Source: Sandaracinus amylolyticus
GTDB lineage: Bacteria > Myxococcota_A > Polyangia > Polyangiales > Sandaracinaceae
Assembly: GCF_021631985.1 (NCBI RefSeq)
Contig: NZ_CP070225.1
Coordinates: 6,510,001 to 6,574,000 of the forward strand
Direction of reading: 5' to 3'
Length of the DNA stretch: 64,000 bases
In this document: positions 54,041 to 63,599 of the stretch, piece by piece
Position numbering within the stretch: position 1 is the stretch's first letter
How the letters are laid out: each line of letters begins with the position of its first letter
Notes under the pieces: model-generated
Seen by the model: only the letters and a program-made list of their open reading frames with translations
Told to the model about the DNA's origin: nothing
The model's database searches: none
Position numbers and translations under genes: made by a program

Positions 54041-54383
54041 TAAGCTCCGAAAAATGCACTCGCGCCATGCAGCTGAATCCTCCGCGGAGTACTGCGCCCG
54101 CTTGCATTTACTCAGCAGCCGCGACTTGTTGTCGGAAAACGACATCTCCGGCCCAAACAGAGATGCATGGCGATCGTCCGAGTACTCCGTCATTTCGGCT
54201 CGCGCGCTGTCCAGCGTCATGACGCGCGGCGTGACCCCGGGCAGTGCTGCCAGCGCGCGGACGTCTCCACGAAGGAAGTTGTTGGACCGCACGAGGGTCT
54301 CCAACTCACGGCAACGCTCATCGAAGAGAGTGGTGGTGTTCACGCCCCGTGGCTCCACGTTGGACGCGAGAGGGGCGGGTCAC

Positions 54384-54510
54384 CGCCGACGATCGCTCAC
54401 AGGCCTGAGATAGCACATTGAACCAGGCCTCGGCGGCGCCAGGACCGTCGTACATGTCGAGCTCGGCCGCAAACCCGATGTGCGCATTCTCTTGGATCGG
54501 TGGCCGAACG
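54384..54510 (-). other. C-terminal coding tip following repeat B (fragment)
   Basis: Directly after the repeat, the minus strand encodes RPPIQENAHIGFAAELDMYD followed by GPGAAEAWFNVLSQACERSS in one frame, with coding-like composition. It differs entirely from the HNH tip that follows repeat A, and it runs into the gene split by IS copy 2. Family not recognised. Confidence 0.4.
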
Positions 54511-54750
54511 CCAGACGAGGCGTATGCAGGGCGCGAGCTCGACGTTCGAGCACGCCTCGCCTCCGCACACGCTGACGCCCGACGAGCGCGCGTCGCCGCG
54601 AACCGTGCCGTCTCGTGCGCGGCCTGCGCGACTCCCCCACTGCCCGCAGTAGCGGGCCACAAGCTCTCCGCGGCGCTCGTCTCGTCGGCATTCCGAGCGC
54701 CGTTCACTTGCAACGCCGAAGCATGGGCAAGCTCTCGCAGGAAGCAGCGC
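54511..54750 (-). repeat. Diverged direct repeat B, partner of 52480-52725
   Basis: Aligns with copy A over nearly its whole length; the plus strand shares GACGAGGCGTA, GGGCGCGAGCTCGAC and GCCTCGCCTCCGCACA. Followed in transcription order by a different coding tip. Located just downstream of the candidate immunity gene of the RHS toxin. Confidence 0.65.
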
Positions 54751-54778
54751 CATGACTCAAACCACTACGGGCGTGGTT

Positions 54779-55324
54779 TCATAAGCCTATTGTCGGGGCC
54801 GCGCGCCGGCCCAGCGTGGGCAGCGGCAGGACTAGCACGCGCGTCACAAGCGGAGACGCGTCACCCAGATCCAGCCAGTACACGACGGTCCCGAAGCTCT
54901 CGGCACGCGCCCAGCGCGCGACGTCAGTCCACGCGACGCGATGAAGCCCCTCCGAGCGCGAGCCGAGCTCGAAGCCATCGGGCCGGCGAATGACAACCGG
55001 ACCACACGCGGCGCGAACATAGAATGCGCTGGCAACGAGCGTCGGCACGCCGACGAGCACGAGCAGCACGAGCGCGATCACCGGGACGGTGAGCGCGGAC
55101 GCGAGGCTCCCGAACACGTAGCCGAAGAGTGCAATGGGGAGGAGGCCCGCGATCTTGCGCCACGGAGGGATCGGGCCGCACAACCAGTAGTTGTCGCGGA
55201 ACCCATCACGCTCGAGCGCGATCCCGAGTTCGCGAGAGTCGGCCCGCCACTGCTTCGGCCGCTCCCACGAGACGGGATGCGCACAACGACAGAACGCCAG
55301 GAGCCGTTTCCAGCTCACGGACAC
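54779..55324 (-). CDS. Membrane protein overlapping the RHS gene, candidate immunity protein, 181 aa
   Basis: Starts 10 nt inside the end of the RHS gene (ATG 55324; RHS stop at 55315), the usual place of the cognate immunity gene in RHS loci. Two hydrophobic segments, KIAGLLPIALFGYVFGSLAS and VPVIALVLLVLVGVPTLVAS (about 58-100), lead to a beta-rich cytoplasmic-type domain: FELGSRSEGLHRVAWTDVAR, then TVVYWLDLGDASPLVTRVLV. The plan matches the protein at 49391-49924. A membrane immunity protein would suit a toxin acting on or entering through the membrane. Function is inferred from position. Confidence 0.65.
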   Translation of the reverse strand: MSVSWKRLLAFCRCAHPVSWERPKQWRADSRELGIALERDGFRDNYWLCGPIPPWRKIAGLLPIALFGYVFGSLASALTVPVIALVLLVLVGVPTLVASAFYVRAACGPVVIRRPDGFELGSRSEGLHRVAWTDVARWARAESFGTVVYWLDLGDASPLVTRVLVLPLPTLGRRAAPTIGL

Positions 55325-58300
55325 GGCCTAGAGTGTGCCGCGGAAGTCGCCCGGCCCCGAACGGGCACGGGACCTCCGTCGAAGTCGATATGTCCGTGGG
55401 GAAACGCCCACGTCTTTCCAATGGCCCCGTGAAAGTCGATCTCACCGCCCCCCTGCCATCCCACCGAGATAGTCGGAGGACGATCGAACTGAATGTCTCC
55501 ATATCCGCCCGAGCCGATCGGCCAGCTCACGTCTACGGTAAACCCCGCCTGACGAGCAGCGAACCCGACGCCGAATCCTTGCGCCACACCCTCGAAGTCA
55601 CTGCGTCGCCCGGGATTGATCGACACGGCGACCCCGGCTCCAGCACCGATGGAGACTCCGTTGGAATAGCTCCCGCTGAAGTATACACCGTATTCCATGT
55701 GCCAACTGTTGTTTTCCCTGTAGATGTCGACGTACACGCCGGTGCCTCCTGCAACGCCGTGGCCGAGGGCGGCTCCGAAGGTTCCACCGACTGCCACAAC
55801 GAACAGCCCCGACGGATCGGCGCGATTCACGGGATCGCTACCAGCGTACTCGTAAAGGTTCAGTCCGCCCCGGAATAGGATTGGGTCCTTCGTAGTCCAG
55901 CGACCTAGCGCGGAATCATAGTCCCTCGCTCCGAAATGCCACAGCTGTGGCGCCGGGAGGTAGATGCCGCCTGCGAATCCGAAGGGCTGTGCCCGCACGG
56001 CGCCGCCGAACGTCGGCACGCCCCAAGGATCGTAGTCGATCGACTGCACGACACTTCCAGTCGCGAGATCGACGATGCGCCGAACGCTGCCTCGCTCGTC
56101 GAGTACGATTCGATACGTGAAGTCGATGGTACCGTCGCCTCCGCGATCGATCCACATCGCATCGGGCGCGTGCGGGCGGCTTGCGTACCCGAAGTACGCG
56201 TAGTCGTCGATCCACGTGCTCCCGCTCAGCCAGTGACGGCGCCAGCCGATCGGTTCGAGCGCGTCTCGATAAAGGAACTCCTCGAACGCCCCGCTCGGCT
56301 CCTCGACCCCCACCAGACGTCCTGCCCCATCATACACGTACGTGTGGGCCGTGCTTCCGAGGGTGAATCGCCGCAGGTGACCGAAGCGGTCGTGGGCGAA
56401 GGTCCCAGTGCCCGACGCGCCGTAGGAGCGAGACGAGAGTTGCCCGATGGCATTGTAAGTACGACCTCCAACCGTAGGTTGGTCTTCTGCGTTGGGTGCG
56501 TGCGTCAGGCGATTTCCCGCGTCGTCGTACGCGTAGGTCGTCCAAGGTCCACTGCAGGTCGCACCGCAGGTCGAGCACCCCGGGATCTGACGCCAACCCT
56601 CCAGCCGACCGGCGGCGTCGTAGTCGTACTCCTCGCGCCGCGTGCCACTGGAGGTCGTCTCGAGTACAGCCTCGATCCTTCCGTTCGCGTCGCGACGGCA
56701 GACCTCGCGGCGCATCAGCGTCGTGCCCGTGGAGGCGTCCGTGTAGTCGAGTAGTGCGATCTCACCGAATGCACTGACGCTCTCGTCCGATTCGATGTCG
56801 CCCGTCACCACCGCGCGCGCGTTCGTCGAGTATGACAGCACTACGCTCGGCAGCGCGGGAGAGATCGAGACGCCGCTCGGCCACATATCGTCGTCGAGCT
56901 CGTGGGACACGACCTGCTCGGGCGACGCGTCGAACGAGACGGTTTCCGTGGCCAAGACGGATCCGGTCCAGTTCGGCGCAGACCAGTGCTCTACGACACC
57001 ATTGATCAGACCGCTCCAGGTCTCCGACTGCAGGAGATCGCCGTCGTATTCGCGGTTCAGCGCCTGAGTGCCGCGGGCTACCGAGGCCAGGCGCCCGCCT
57101 GCGTCGAGCTGCACGGCAATCGCATCGTCCGGGAAGGTGCTGGTTCCTCCGACCGACGAGACGCGGCCATCGGGTTCGTAGCCGTAGTCGACCACGCGGC
57201 CGTCCCGCAACGTGATTTGATCCGGCTGGCCATCGAGCATGTAGGTCGTGCTCACGATCTGCGCGCCCGAGTAGGTCGCGGCAGGTGGCGTGTAGGTGTC
57301 TGGAAGATCGCGTCCGGTGTACGCGAACTCATGCCGCTGGGACGATGAATGGCCCGGCGTCTCGATCCACCTGAGGTTTGCCTCGGCGTCGCGCTCGATA
57401 TCGACAACGTCGCTTCTGCCCGGCAGCAGCGCGGAGGTCGTCCACCCGCGATCGTCGGGCGTCAGGGTCGTCGTCTCTCCTTGCTGGGTCACGCCAACTA
57501 GCCAGCGACGCGTCGGATGATAGTCGAAATGCGTGTGACGCCGCGGCGTCGCGCTCGCGTTGCACGTCCCGCCGCTCAGCGGGGCCTGAATGACGTCTGA
57601 CGGGCGGTCGGAGGTCGCGCTCGCGTAGCTGACGCAGATCGGATGCTGGCCCGGTATCGAGATCTGCGTCACGCGGCCTCTCGAATCGAGGACCGTGGTG
57701 ACCCGACGGCTCGGGTCCGCGCTCTCGCTGTTTGAGACCACTGTGTACTCGTCGATGGCGTCGTCGAACGCGGTCGTCTGCGCAAACGTCCGGTCGCCGT
57801 TCGTCATGGAGTCGGTCTGAGTCCACGAGGCCGAGTTCGTGCGGGTGCGCGCGAACGTAGTCTCGCTCGCGCCGGCCTCGGGGCGCGAGATCGTCAGCCG
57901 CGCCAGTCGGCTCGCGCCCGCGAGCACCGGGTCCGGCGCGGTCGTGGTAGTGACGGTCGTTCCCGTCCAGTCCGTCGATGTCGAAGCACGCCCGTCGGAA
58001 CTCCGCGTCGAATCGCGGAATGCACCGGTCGCTGTCTCGATCCGCTGGCGTCGGGGGTCTCCCGCATAGCCGAAGCGGTACGTGGTCGTGTGCTCGGCCG
58101 CGTCGTCACGCTCGACCCGCTGATGGTCCGTCATGCGCGTGTACAGCAGCTCCTGCTCGGTCGTCGGACCACCCGGGTCGTCGGGCGCGTCGCGATCGAT
58201 GCGCAGACGACCGTCCGCCTGGTAGGTGAACAAGTGCTCGCGTCCCAGGGCGTCGGTGAAGCGCGTGAGCAGGCCCGTGAGCGACGCGTGATACAGGAAC

Positions 58301-61300
58301 GGGCTGGCGCCTCCGCCGCGTACGTCGCCTGCGGGATTCGCGATCGAGGTGACGTAGCCGCTCGATGCGCCGGTCCCGAGCGTCAGCGTCGTCGCGAGCG
58401 AGCCTGGAGCGGTGATCACGATGCGGTTTGGGCTGGTGAGGTACGCGATTGAGGTGTAAGCGCCCTCGCGATCCCAGAATCCAGCGAGCCGCCCGTCGGT
58501 TCGGTAGTCGAACTCGACGAGTTCGGTGTGAGTCACCCCGTCGAGCGTACGGAGATGGCGCCCGCCCTCGGAGAACTCGTAGAGGATGCTGCCGTCCTCC
58601 GACGCGATCAGATGTGGCGCGATGAGGCTCGCATCGAGCAGCGGCCGCACGACCCTGAGCCGGCCTTGGTCCGCGTAGAACAGCCGGCCATCGGGCGACC
58701 ACGCGACCGATCCGATCTCGGCGATCGTAGTACGTGTGGAAGCATATCCCGATTCGTTGGCTGTCCAGCAATCGCCGGTCGACAGCGAGCATGCCGCGTC
58801 GTTGAGCCCCGCGATCGTGTACACGCGTCCATCGCTCCGAACGCACCGCACGCGATGCCCAGTCTGAGTCGGGAGCCCGACGTCCAGGGGGCGTTGCGCG
58901 AAACACAGGTCCCCGCTGCGATCGAGGGCGAGCGCATAGATGTTGGGACTCGCCGAGATTCGAGCGCAGTTGCTGTCATTCGTGGTCGTGCACGCCGCAA
59001 TGGCGCCGTCTGCGACGTCCGCGTTCGCTGCGCCGCCGCCGACGTGCACGCGAGCGAGTCCGTCAGGCGTGACGCGGACGATCGCAGGCTGGTAGCCAGA
59101 TCCGCTCCCACGATTGAAGTAGACGGAACCGTCAGGACCGACAGCGACGGCGTAGACACCAGGGGCAGGAGTGCACAGCGCGCGGGTGTCGCCGGCGGTG
59201 CACGTCGCGCCCGCGAAGATCTCTAGGAGGGACTCGCTATCGTCGCGCGCACCTCCGATCACGTCCCGGGGCCCCGGGACGTAGCGCAGGACGCGGTTGT
59301 TTCCGCTCGCCGCGATGTAGATCGAGCCGTCGAGGCCGACCGCGACTCCGCGCGGATTCGAGAGCTGGACGCTCGCAGGCCCCACCGTCGGAACGTCCGC
59401 GGTGGGCAACGCGTCCGTCCCGTCACCCACGAGTTCGTCGAACGCTCCGGTTTCGACGTCGACGCGGTACACACGGTCGTTGTTGGGATCCGCGGCGTAC
59501 AGCACACGCCCATCGCGCGACAACGCGAGCCCCGGCGCCGAGGAGATGGTGCCCGTTGCTGGACCGAACGCCTCGTTCGCCGTCGCAGCGCGCCTCCTGC
59601 GGTGCAGTCGACCGTTCCAGTAGAAGTACGCGGTGCCGTCGGGACCGACGGCGAGACCCTGGATGGTGCTGGGCAGCACGGGCGCGAGCGTGTCGGTGAC
59701 GCCTGACGTGCTCTGGGCGGTCCGCTGGGTTCCGTTACTGTAGAAGAGCGTTCCGGTCGCGGGATCGTACGCGTGGTGCCCTTCGAGTCTCCAGCCGCCC
59801 AGCCCCGACTCGCGGTCATCCAGAACGCCGAGTGGCACGCGCGTCGTCACCCAGAACGTCGCGGAACCGGTGTCCGAGACATCGCCGGCAGTGACTGAAT
59901 AAGCGCGGCCAAAACTCCGCTCGCTGCCCGCTGCAGGTCGGACATAGCCGGAGTCGTACTCGTAGCCGATCCGCAGGTACGCGAGCTGGACACCGATCAT
60001 TCGCCGCCCGTAGGCATCGAGGCCGTCCCACATCGCGTACTGCTCGTTCCGCGCCTCCGTCGCGGTGAACGGACTCCCACTCGCGGGGATCCGACGTCCT
60101 GCGACCAGCAACTCGACCCGGACGCGGTCCGGATCGACGGCCAACGTAGCGTCCGTGATCGGGGTGAACCTTGCCGTGAATGCGTCGGCGCGCCCCGTCT
60201 GGTGCGTCGAAACGTAGCTCAAGTTGCCACCAGTGCCGACGAGCGGGACACGCTCTCCGAGCGCTTGATTCTCGCAGTGGATGACCGAGCCTGGGTTCTC
60301 CGTGAGGCAATCCGGAGACTTGGCACCTTCAGTATCGCTGGGACGCGGGAGCAATCCCAGTAGGCGCAGGAGATAATTGAGGTCCAGCGGGGAGAAGTGC
60401 CGGACTGGAGCTCGCCAGAATCGCTCTCCGTCTCCAAACCGATCAGGTTGTCCGCAGATCGCAGTTTCCTCATCAACGGGGAGCGACGGCGTAATCGAGC
60501 AGCCGCCAGCCCGGTTGACGGTAATAATCACGCCGTCGTCGCCCGCGAGCCACGCACCCCGAGTAGCGTCGTACGTACCAACCGGCACCTGGCCTTGTTT
60601 GAAGCTGGCGAGCTCGTCGCCGCGCACGTACGCGAAGACGCGATGGCCGGCGCTGGGCCCAACGAACTCGTACCCTTCGGGTACCGGAATGCCGCCGACC
60701 CGCACCTCGTAATCCGCGGCGAACGTGTAGCTCGTCGTGGCAGGGAGTTCGCCCGGCATGTCCGCGTCGAGCGGCGGCCGACATGCACCACTACGGCAGA
60801 TGCCAGTCTCGCACTCCGCATCGTTCGTGCACGGATCGCCACTCGCAGTTCCGACCGTCATCTCGACCATGCAGATATCGAACTCGTCGTAGTCGCCCAC
60901 GCCGTCGCGATCGACATCGATCTCCGTCCCGGCGGGCACGTACGCGCCGGTCCAGCGTTTCCCGCGTCCGTCGGGGTTACTGAGCTCTGCGCCGAATGCA
61001 AATCCCCCCGAGGCCCCGACACTTGCGCAGACCATCGCATCGCGAGGCGTGAGCACGATTTCGGGAACGCTGATCCAGTCGTTCCACGGGACATCGACGG
61101 TGCGCTGGACCGGGAGGTAGTCTGGGTGGCGAAACTCAATGGTCATCGGCCCGCCGCCATTGACCAGGAGTTCGAAGGTACCCGTCGCTTCCACCCCATC
61201 CTTGTTGAGTCTGGTTCTCGTCGCGCCGCGCTCCGGACGCCCTGCGATCGAAACTCGGACACCGGAGACGGGCATCGCGTCTCGACCGAGGACTCGTCCG

Positions 61301-62154
61301 CGGATTAGTGATGCGCGGTCGGGGTCCAGCGGATCGGTCACGCCCCACTGGAGGCCGTAGTCGGGGTCCACTAACCAGGACATCGCGGCGTACACGTGCG
61401 TTGGCGTGCCGCGGTCGAGCGCGGGCGCGGTCGGCTCCGTCGGCGCGAACTCGGGATCGCTTTCGTACTTGAGGACCAAGCGCGGCGCGAGTGCGGTGCC
61501 AGCTTCGCGCGAGCGAGGCTTGCACGCATTCCCACCCGACGGACCGCGGACCGCCCAGCCGTGCGCCGTGGACGGATCGGCGAGCAGTCGAAACACGTCG
61601 TTGGTCACGTCGAACACGAGCGGATCGCCGAGTTGCTCGAGCGTGTCCTCGGACGTTGCCGCGGTTGCGTGCGGACCCGACGCGCTTCCCCATCCGGTGC
61701 CCCACGGTGTCGTGCAACTGATGGAGCCATCGCCTGGGTTGCTCTCGACACGGCACGCCCACGTGGAGGTCGCCTCGTCGAACGGCTCGAGCATCCGGTG
61801 GACGGAGTAGGTCTGGAGTGAGCAGTTGTTCGTCGCGAGGACCAGCGAAGCTTCGCGCAGAACTCGGCCGTCGAGCAGAGCTGCGATCTCATTGGCGTCG
61901 AACCGGACGAGCCCGATCGCACTTGGGCCCACATCGAGGTTCGATGAGCTGCCTTCGTTCGCATCAGGAACCGCCGAGCGAACCGACGTGTCTGCGTAGC
62001 TCGGCCCGCCTGTCATTACGATCTCAGTCGAATCGAGAATGCTCTCCGATAGGACCGAGGCGTCACCATCCGAGCCGTGGGAGCTTCCCTCGCAGCTCAC
62101 GGCGAGTGCGAGGAACCAGCAAACGACCCAGAGGCGACTCGCTGTGCGTCTCAT
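55315..62154 (-). CDS. RHS/YD-repeat lipoprotein, polymorphic toxin candidate, 2,279 aa
   Basis: Signal peptide with lipobox (LWVVCWFLALAVSC). Then a beta domain of the DNRLRE/CBM96-like type (about 35-210; LVLATNNCSLQTYSVHRMLE), a carboxypeptidase-regulatory-like fold (GRVLGRDAMPVSGVRVSIAG), a Cys motif (CTNDAECETGICRSGACRPP), an NHL-type propeller (about 820-1,150; LSNPRGVAVGLDGSIYIAAS), and a long series of YD repeats (about 1,200-2,050) such as DYGYEPDGRVSSVGG and YDDAGNRLTH. The RHS core ends with YDPWGVPTF, QLWHFGARDYDSALGRWTTK and DPSGLF. The last ~165 residues form a Gly-rich tip (SIGAGAGVAVSINPG, GWQGGGEIDFHGAIG) of unknown fold. Such proteins cage a toxin released at the DPxGL region. 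ATG 62154 has GAGGAG upstream; the preceding lipoprotein gene ends 26 nt away. Confidence 0.9.
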   Translation of the reverse strand: MRRTASRLWVVCWFLALAVSCEGSSHGSDGDASVLSESILDSTEIVMTGGPSYADTSVRSAVPDANEGSSSNLDVGPSAIGLVRFDANEIAALLDGRVLREASLVLATNNCSLQTYSVHRMLEPFDEATSTWACRVESNPGDGSISCTTPWGTGWGSASGPHATAATSEDTLEQLGDPLVFDVTNDVFRLLADPSTAHGWAVRGPSGGNACKPRSREAGTALAPRLVLKYESDPEFAPTEPTAPALDRGTPTHVYAAMSWLVDPDYGLQWGVTDPLDPDRASLIRGRVLGRDAMPVSGVRVSIAGRPERGATRTRLNKDGVEATGTFELLVNGGGPMTIEFRHPDYLPVQRTVDVPWNDWISVPEIVLTPRDAMVCASVGASGGFAFGAELSNPDGRGKRWTGAYVPAGTEIDVDRDGVGDYDEFDICMVEMTVGTASGDPCTNDAECETGICRSGACRPPLDADMPGELPATTSYTFAADYEVRVGGIPVPEGYEFVGPSAGHRVFAYVRGDELASFKQGQVPVGTYDATRGAWLAGDDGVIITVNRAGGCSITPSLPVDEETAICGQPDRFGDGERFWRAPVRHFSPLDLNYLLRLLGLLPRPSDTEGAKSPDCLTENPGSVIHCENQALGERVPLVGTGGNLSYVSTHQTGRADAFTARFTPITDATLAVDPDRVRVELLVAGRRIPASGSPFTATEARNEQYAMWDGLDAYGRRMIGVQLAYLRIGYEYDSGYVRPAAGSERSFGRAYSVTAGDVSDTGSATFWVTTRVPLGVLDDRESGLGGWRLEGHHAYDPATGTLFYSNGTQRTAQSTSGVTDTLAPVLPSTIQGLAVGPDGTAYFYWNGRLHRRRRAATANEAFGPATGTISSAPGLALSRDGRVLYAADPNNDRVYRVDVETGAFDELVGDGTDALPTADVPTVGPASVQLSNPRGVAVGLDGSIYIAASGNNRVLRYVPGPRDVIGGARDDSESLLEIFAGATCTAGDTRALCTPAPGVYAVAVGPDGSVYFNRGSGSGYQPAIVRVTPDGLARVHVGGGAANADVADGAIAACTTTNDSNCARISASPNIYALALDRSGDLCFAQRPLDVGLPTQTGHRVRCVRSDGRVYTIAGLNDAACSLSTGDCWTANESGYASTRTTIAEIGSVAWSPDGRLFYADQGRLRVVRPLLDASLIAPHLIASEDGSILYEFSEGGRHLRTLDGVTHTELVEFDYRTDGRLAGFWDREGAYTSIAYLTSPNRIVITAPGSLATTLTLGTGASSGYVTSIANPAGDVRGGGASPFLYHASLTGLLTRFTDALGREHLFTYQADGRLRIDRDAPDDPGGPTTEQELLYTRMTDHQRVERDDAAEHTTTYRFGYAGDPRRQRIETATGAFRDSTRSSDGRASTSTDWTGTTVTTTTAPDPVLAGASRLARLTISRPEAGASETTFARTRTNSASWTQTDSMTNGDRTFAQTTAFDDAIDEYTVVSNSESADPSRRVTTVLDSRGRVTQISIPGQHPICVSYASATSDRPSDVIQAPLSGGTCNASATPRRHTHFDYHPTRRWLVGVTQQGETTTLTPDDRGWTTSALLPGRSDVVDIERDAEANLRWIETPGHSSSQRHEFAYTGRDLPDTYTPPAATYSGAQIVSTTYMLDGQPDQITLRDGRVVDYGYEPDGRVSSVGGTSTFPDDAIAVQLDAGGRLASVARGTQALNREYDGDLLQSETWSGLINGVVEHWSAPNWTGSVLATETVSFDASPEQVVSHELDDDMWPSGVSISPALPSVVLSYSTNARAVVTGDIESDESVSAFGEIALLDYTDASTGTTLMRREVCRRDANGRIEAVLETTSSGTRREEYDYDAAGRLEGWRQIPGCSTCGATCSGPWTTYAYDDAGNRLTHAPNAEDQPTVGGRTYNAIGQLSSRSYGASGTGTFAHDRFGHLRRFTLGSTAHTYVYDGAGRLVGVEEPSGAFEEFLYRDALEPIGWRRHWLSGSTWIDDYAYFGYASRPHAPDAMWIDRGGDGTIDFTYRIVLDERGSVRRIVDLATGSVVQSIDYDPWGVPTFGGAVRAQPFGFAGGIYLPAPQLWHFGARDYDSALGRWTTKDPILFRGGLNLYEYAGSDPVNRADPSGLFVVAVGGTFGAALGHGVAGGTGVYVDIYRENNSWHMEYGVYFSGSYSNGVSIGAGAGVAVSINPGRRSDFEGVAQGFGVGFAARQAGFTVDVSWPIGSGGYGDIQFDRPPTISVGWQGGGEIDFHGAIGKTWAFPHGHIDFDGGPVPVRGRATSAAHSRPCP

Positions 62155-62180
62155 CGAGGTTCTCCTCTCTAAATTGATGA

Positions 62181-63599
62181 TCACTCGAACCCGACGACAG
62201 GCGTCGGCGTTTCCGCGGCCTCGGCAGTTCCACCGCCGAGCTGCCCATACTCGTTGTCGCCCCAGCAGCGGAGCCGGTTGGCGTCGATCACGACGCAGCG
62301 GCTCACGTCGCCGGTGCCAATCAGCCGCGCCGGCCCATCGAGATCGACGAGTGACATCCGCCCGGGCCAGCAGCGAAGCGCTGCGGGCGATTCGATCACA
62401 CACCCGCCTGCCATCGCGACGACGGGGGCGCTCGCGATGAAGGCCTGCCGATGTTCCCAGCGGAGGAGGACGACGTCGCTGACGAGGGCGGTGGCGTCAT
62501 CTTGTGTGCAACTCACCGCGCGCGCCGTTTGATCAGGAAAGATCGGCCGAGGCGCCGGGACCTCCTGGTAGTCGTCCATGTCGAAGAAGCGCGCTCTACC
62601 CCACGCCAGGGCCGTGCCGGACCCGGAGAGCGCGCACATCGTGCCTGGCCGACCGGACAGCGCTCCGATGTCGCTTAGCCCGGCGACGGGCTCCGGCGGC
62701 CGGGCAGGACCCTCTCCAAGGACGCTCGGACCCCAGCACCATACCGATCTGTCGTCGAGGATTGCGCAGACGTGAGCGTCCGCCGGCTCGACCTGTCGCG
62801 CCGTCCGCGGCAGCGGCACATGCACCGGTGTGCCGACAACAGCGGGCGCGCTCTCCTCGGGGACCCCCAACCTGCCTCCACTCGGATCGCCCCAGCACCA
62901 CACCGACCCGCCGCGATCGACGCCGCAGACGTGAGAACCCGAGATCGCGACCTGCGCCATCGGCGGAAGACCGACCACTTGGGTCGGGAGCAGGCGCTCG
63001 TTCAGGTGATCGCGATGGATCACGCCGTGCTCGTTTGTGCCCCAACAGATGACCCGACCAGATTCGGTCAGGACGCAGGAGTGCGTACGATCTGCCGGTG
63101 CTAGACCGATAATGGAATCGGCTGTGCAGACAGCCGCTGCGCAGCGCTCTCGCAACGCACACGAGTTGCCGCAGGCGCCGCAGTGATGACGATCCGTCGC
63201 GAGCAGTGTTTCGCATCCGTCCGCCGCGTCTCCGTTGCAGTCCGCCGACTGTGCATCGCAGACGAGCTGACATACTCCTTCGACGCAGGTGCCCACGCCT
63301 CCTCGTCGCGCACATTCGGCGTTTGCGCTCTCGTCGATCGCGCCGTCGCAATCATCGTCTAGGCCGTTGCAGCGCTCGATGTCGCACCCCACATCGAGCG
63401 GGACGAGGGCGTCATGAGAAACGGCCGCATCGCGTTCCGGAAGCGCCGCGTCAAGCCCGCTCACCGCCGAATCGCCAATCTCTCCGTCGAAGACCGCCGC
63501 GTCGACGAACGATCCATCACCGACGTGCGAGCTATGACAAGCCCACAACAGTGAGCCGTACGCCCAAACTGGAATCCTCGCGCGCGGCACATTCGACAA
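62181..63599 (-). CDS. Cys-rich and RCC1-repeat lipoprotein, 472 aa
   Basis: Signal peptide ends in a lipobox-like SLLWAC near residue 21. A low-complexity Asp/Ala linker follows. A MopE-type motif CNGLDDDCDGAIDE (about 77-90) and Cys modules CVEGVCQLVCDAQSADCNGD and HHCGACGNSCALRERC precede RCC1 blades: CVLTESGRVICWGTNEHG, CGVDRGGSVWCWGD, CAILDDRSVWCWG, CALSGSGTALAWGR, CVIESPAALRCW, CVVIDANRLRCWGDNEYG. Probably surface-anchored and protein-binding. Followed by the RHS gene after 26 nt, so likely co-transcribed and possibly helping its display. Related in design to 27375-28535. Confidence 0.88.
   Translation of the reverse strand: MSNVPRARIPVWAYGSLLWACHSSHVGDGSFVDAAVFDGEIGDSAVSGLDAALPERDAAVSHDALVPLDVGCDIERCNGLDDDCDGAIDESANAECARRGGVGTCVEGVCQLVCDAQSADCNGDAADGCETLLATDRHHCGACGNSCALRERCAAAVCTADSIIGLAPADRTHSCVLTESGRVICWGTNEHGVIHRDHLNERLLPTQVVGLPPMAQVAISGSHVCGVDRGGSVWCWGDPSGGRLGVPEESAPAVVGTPVHVPLPRTARQVEPADAHVCAILDDRSVWCWGPSVLGEGPARPPEPVAGLSDIGALSGRPGTMCALSGSGTALAWGRARFFDMDDYQEVPAPRPIFPDQTARAVSCTQDDATALVSDVVLLRWEHRQAFIASAPVVAMAGGCVIESPAALRCWPGRMSLVDLDGPARLIGTGDVSRCVVIDANRLRCWGDNEYGQLGGGTAEAAETPTPVVGFE

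Larger units (their letters stand above)
52757..54358 (-). pseudogene. Unknown gene split by IS630 copy 2
   Basis: The 5' part (GTG 54358 down to 54041) reads TTLFDERCRELETLVRSNNF, then GDVRALAALPGVTPRVMTLD, then FSDNKSRLLSKCKRAQYSAE and DSAAWRECIFRS where the IS begins. Beyond the element (53012 down to 52757) coding resumes: KLDTFVHRRVEEEGGEPGIA, VYCDFQMLLLHALSADRAVA, then AAYLARIAQVYRAGGLPVGW and a stop. The two parts give about 190 residues, though one extra base change keeps them out of phase even after removing the IS and one TA. Family not recognised; a toxin-array immunity or effector gene is possible. Confidence 0.6.
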
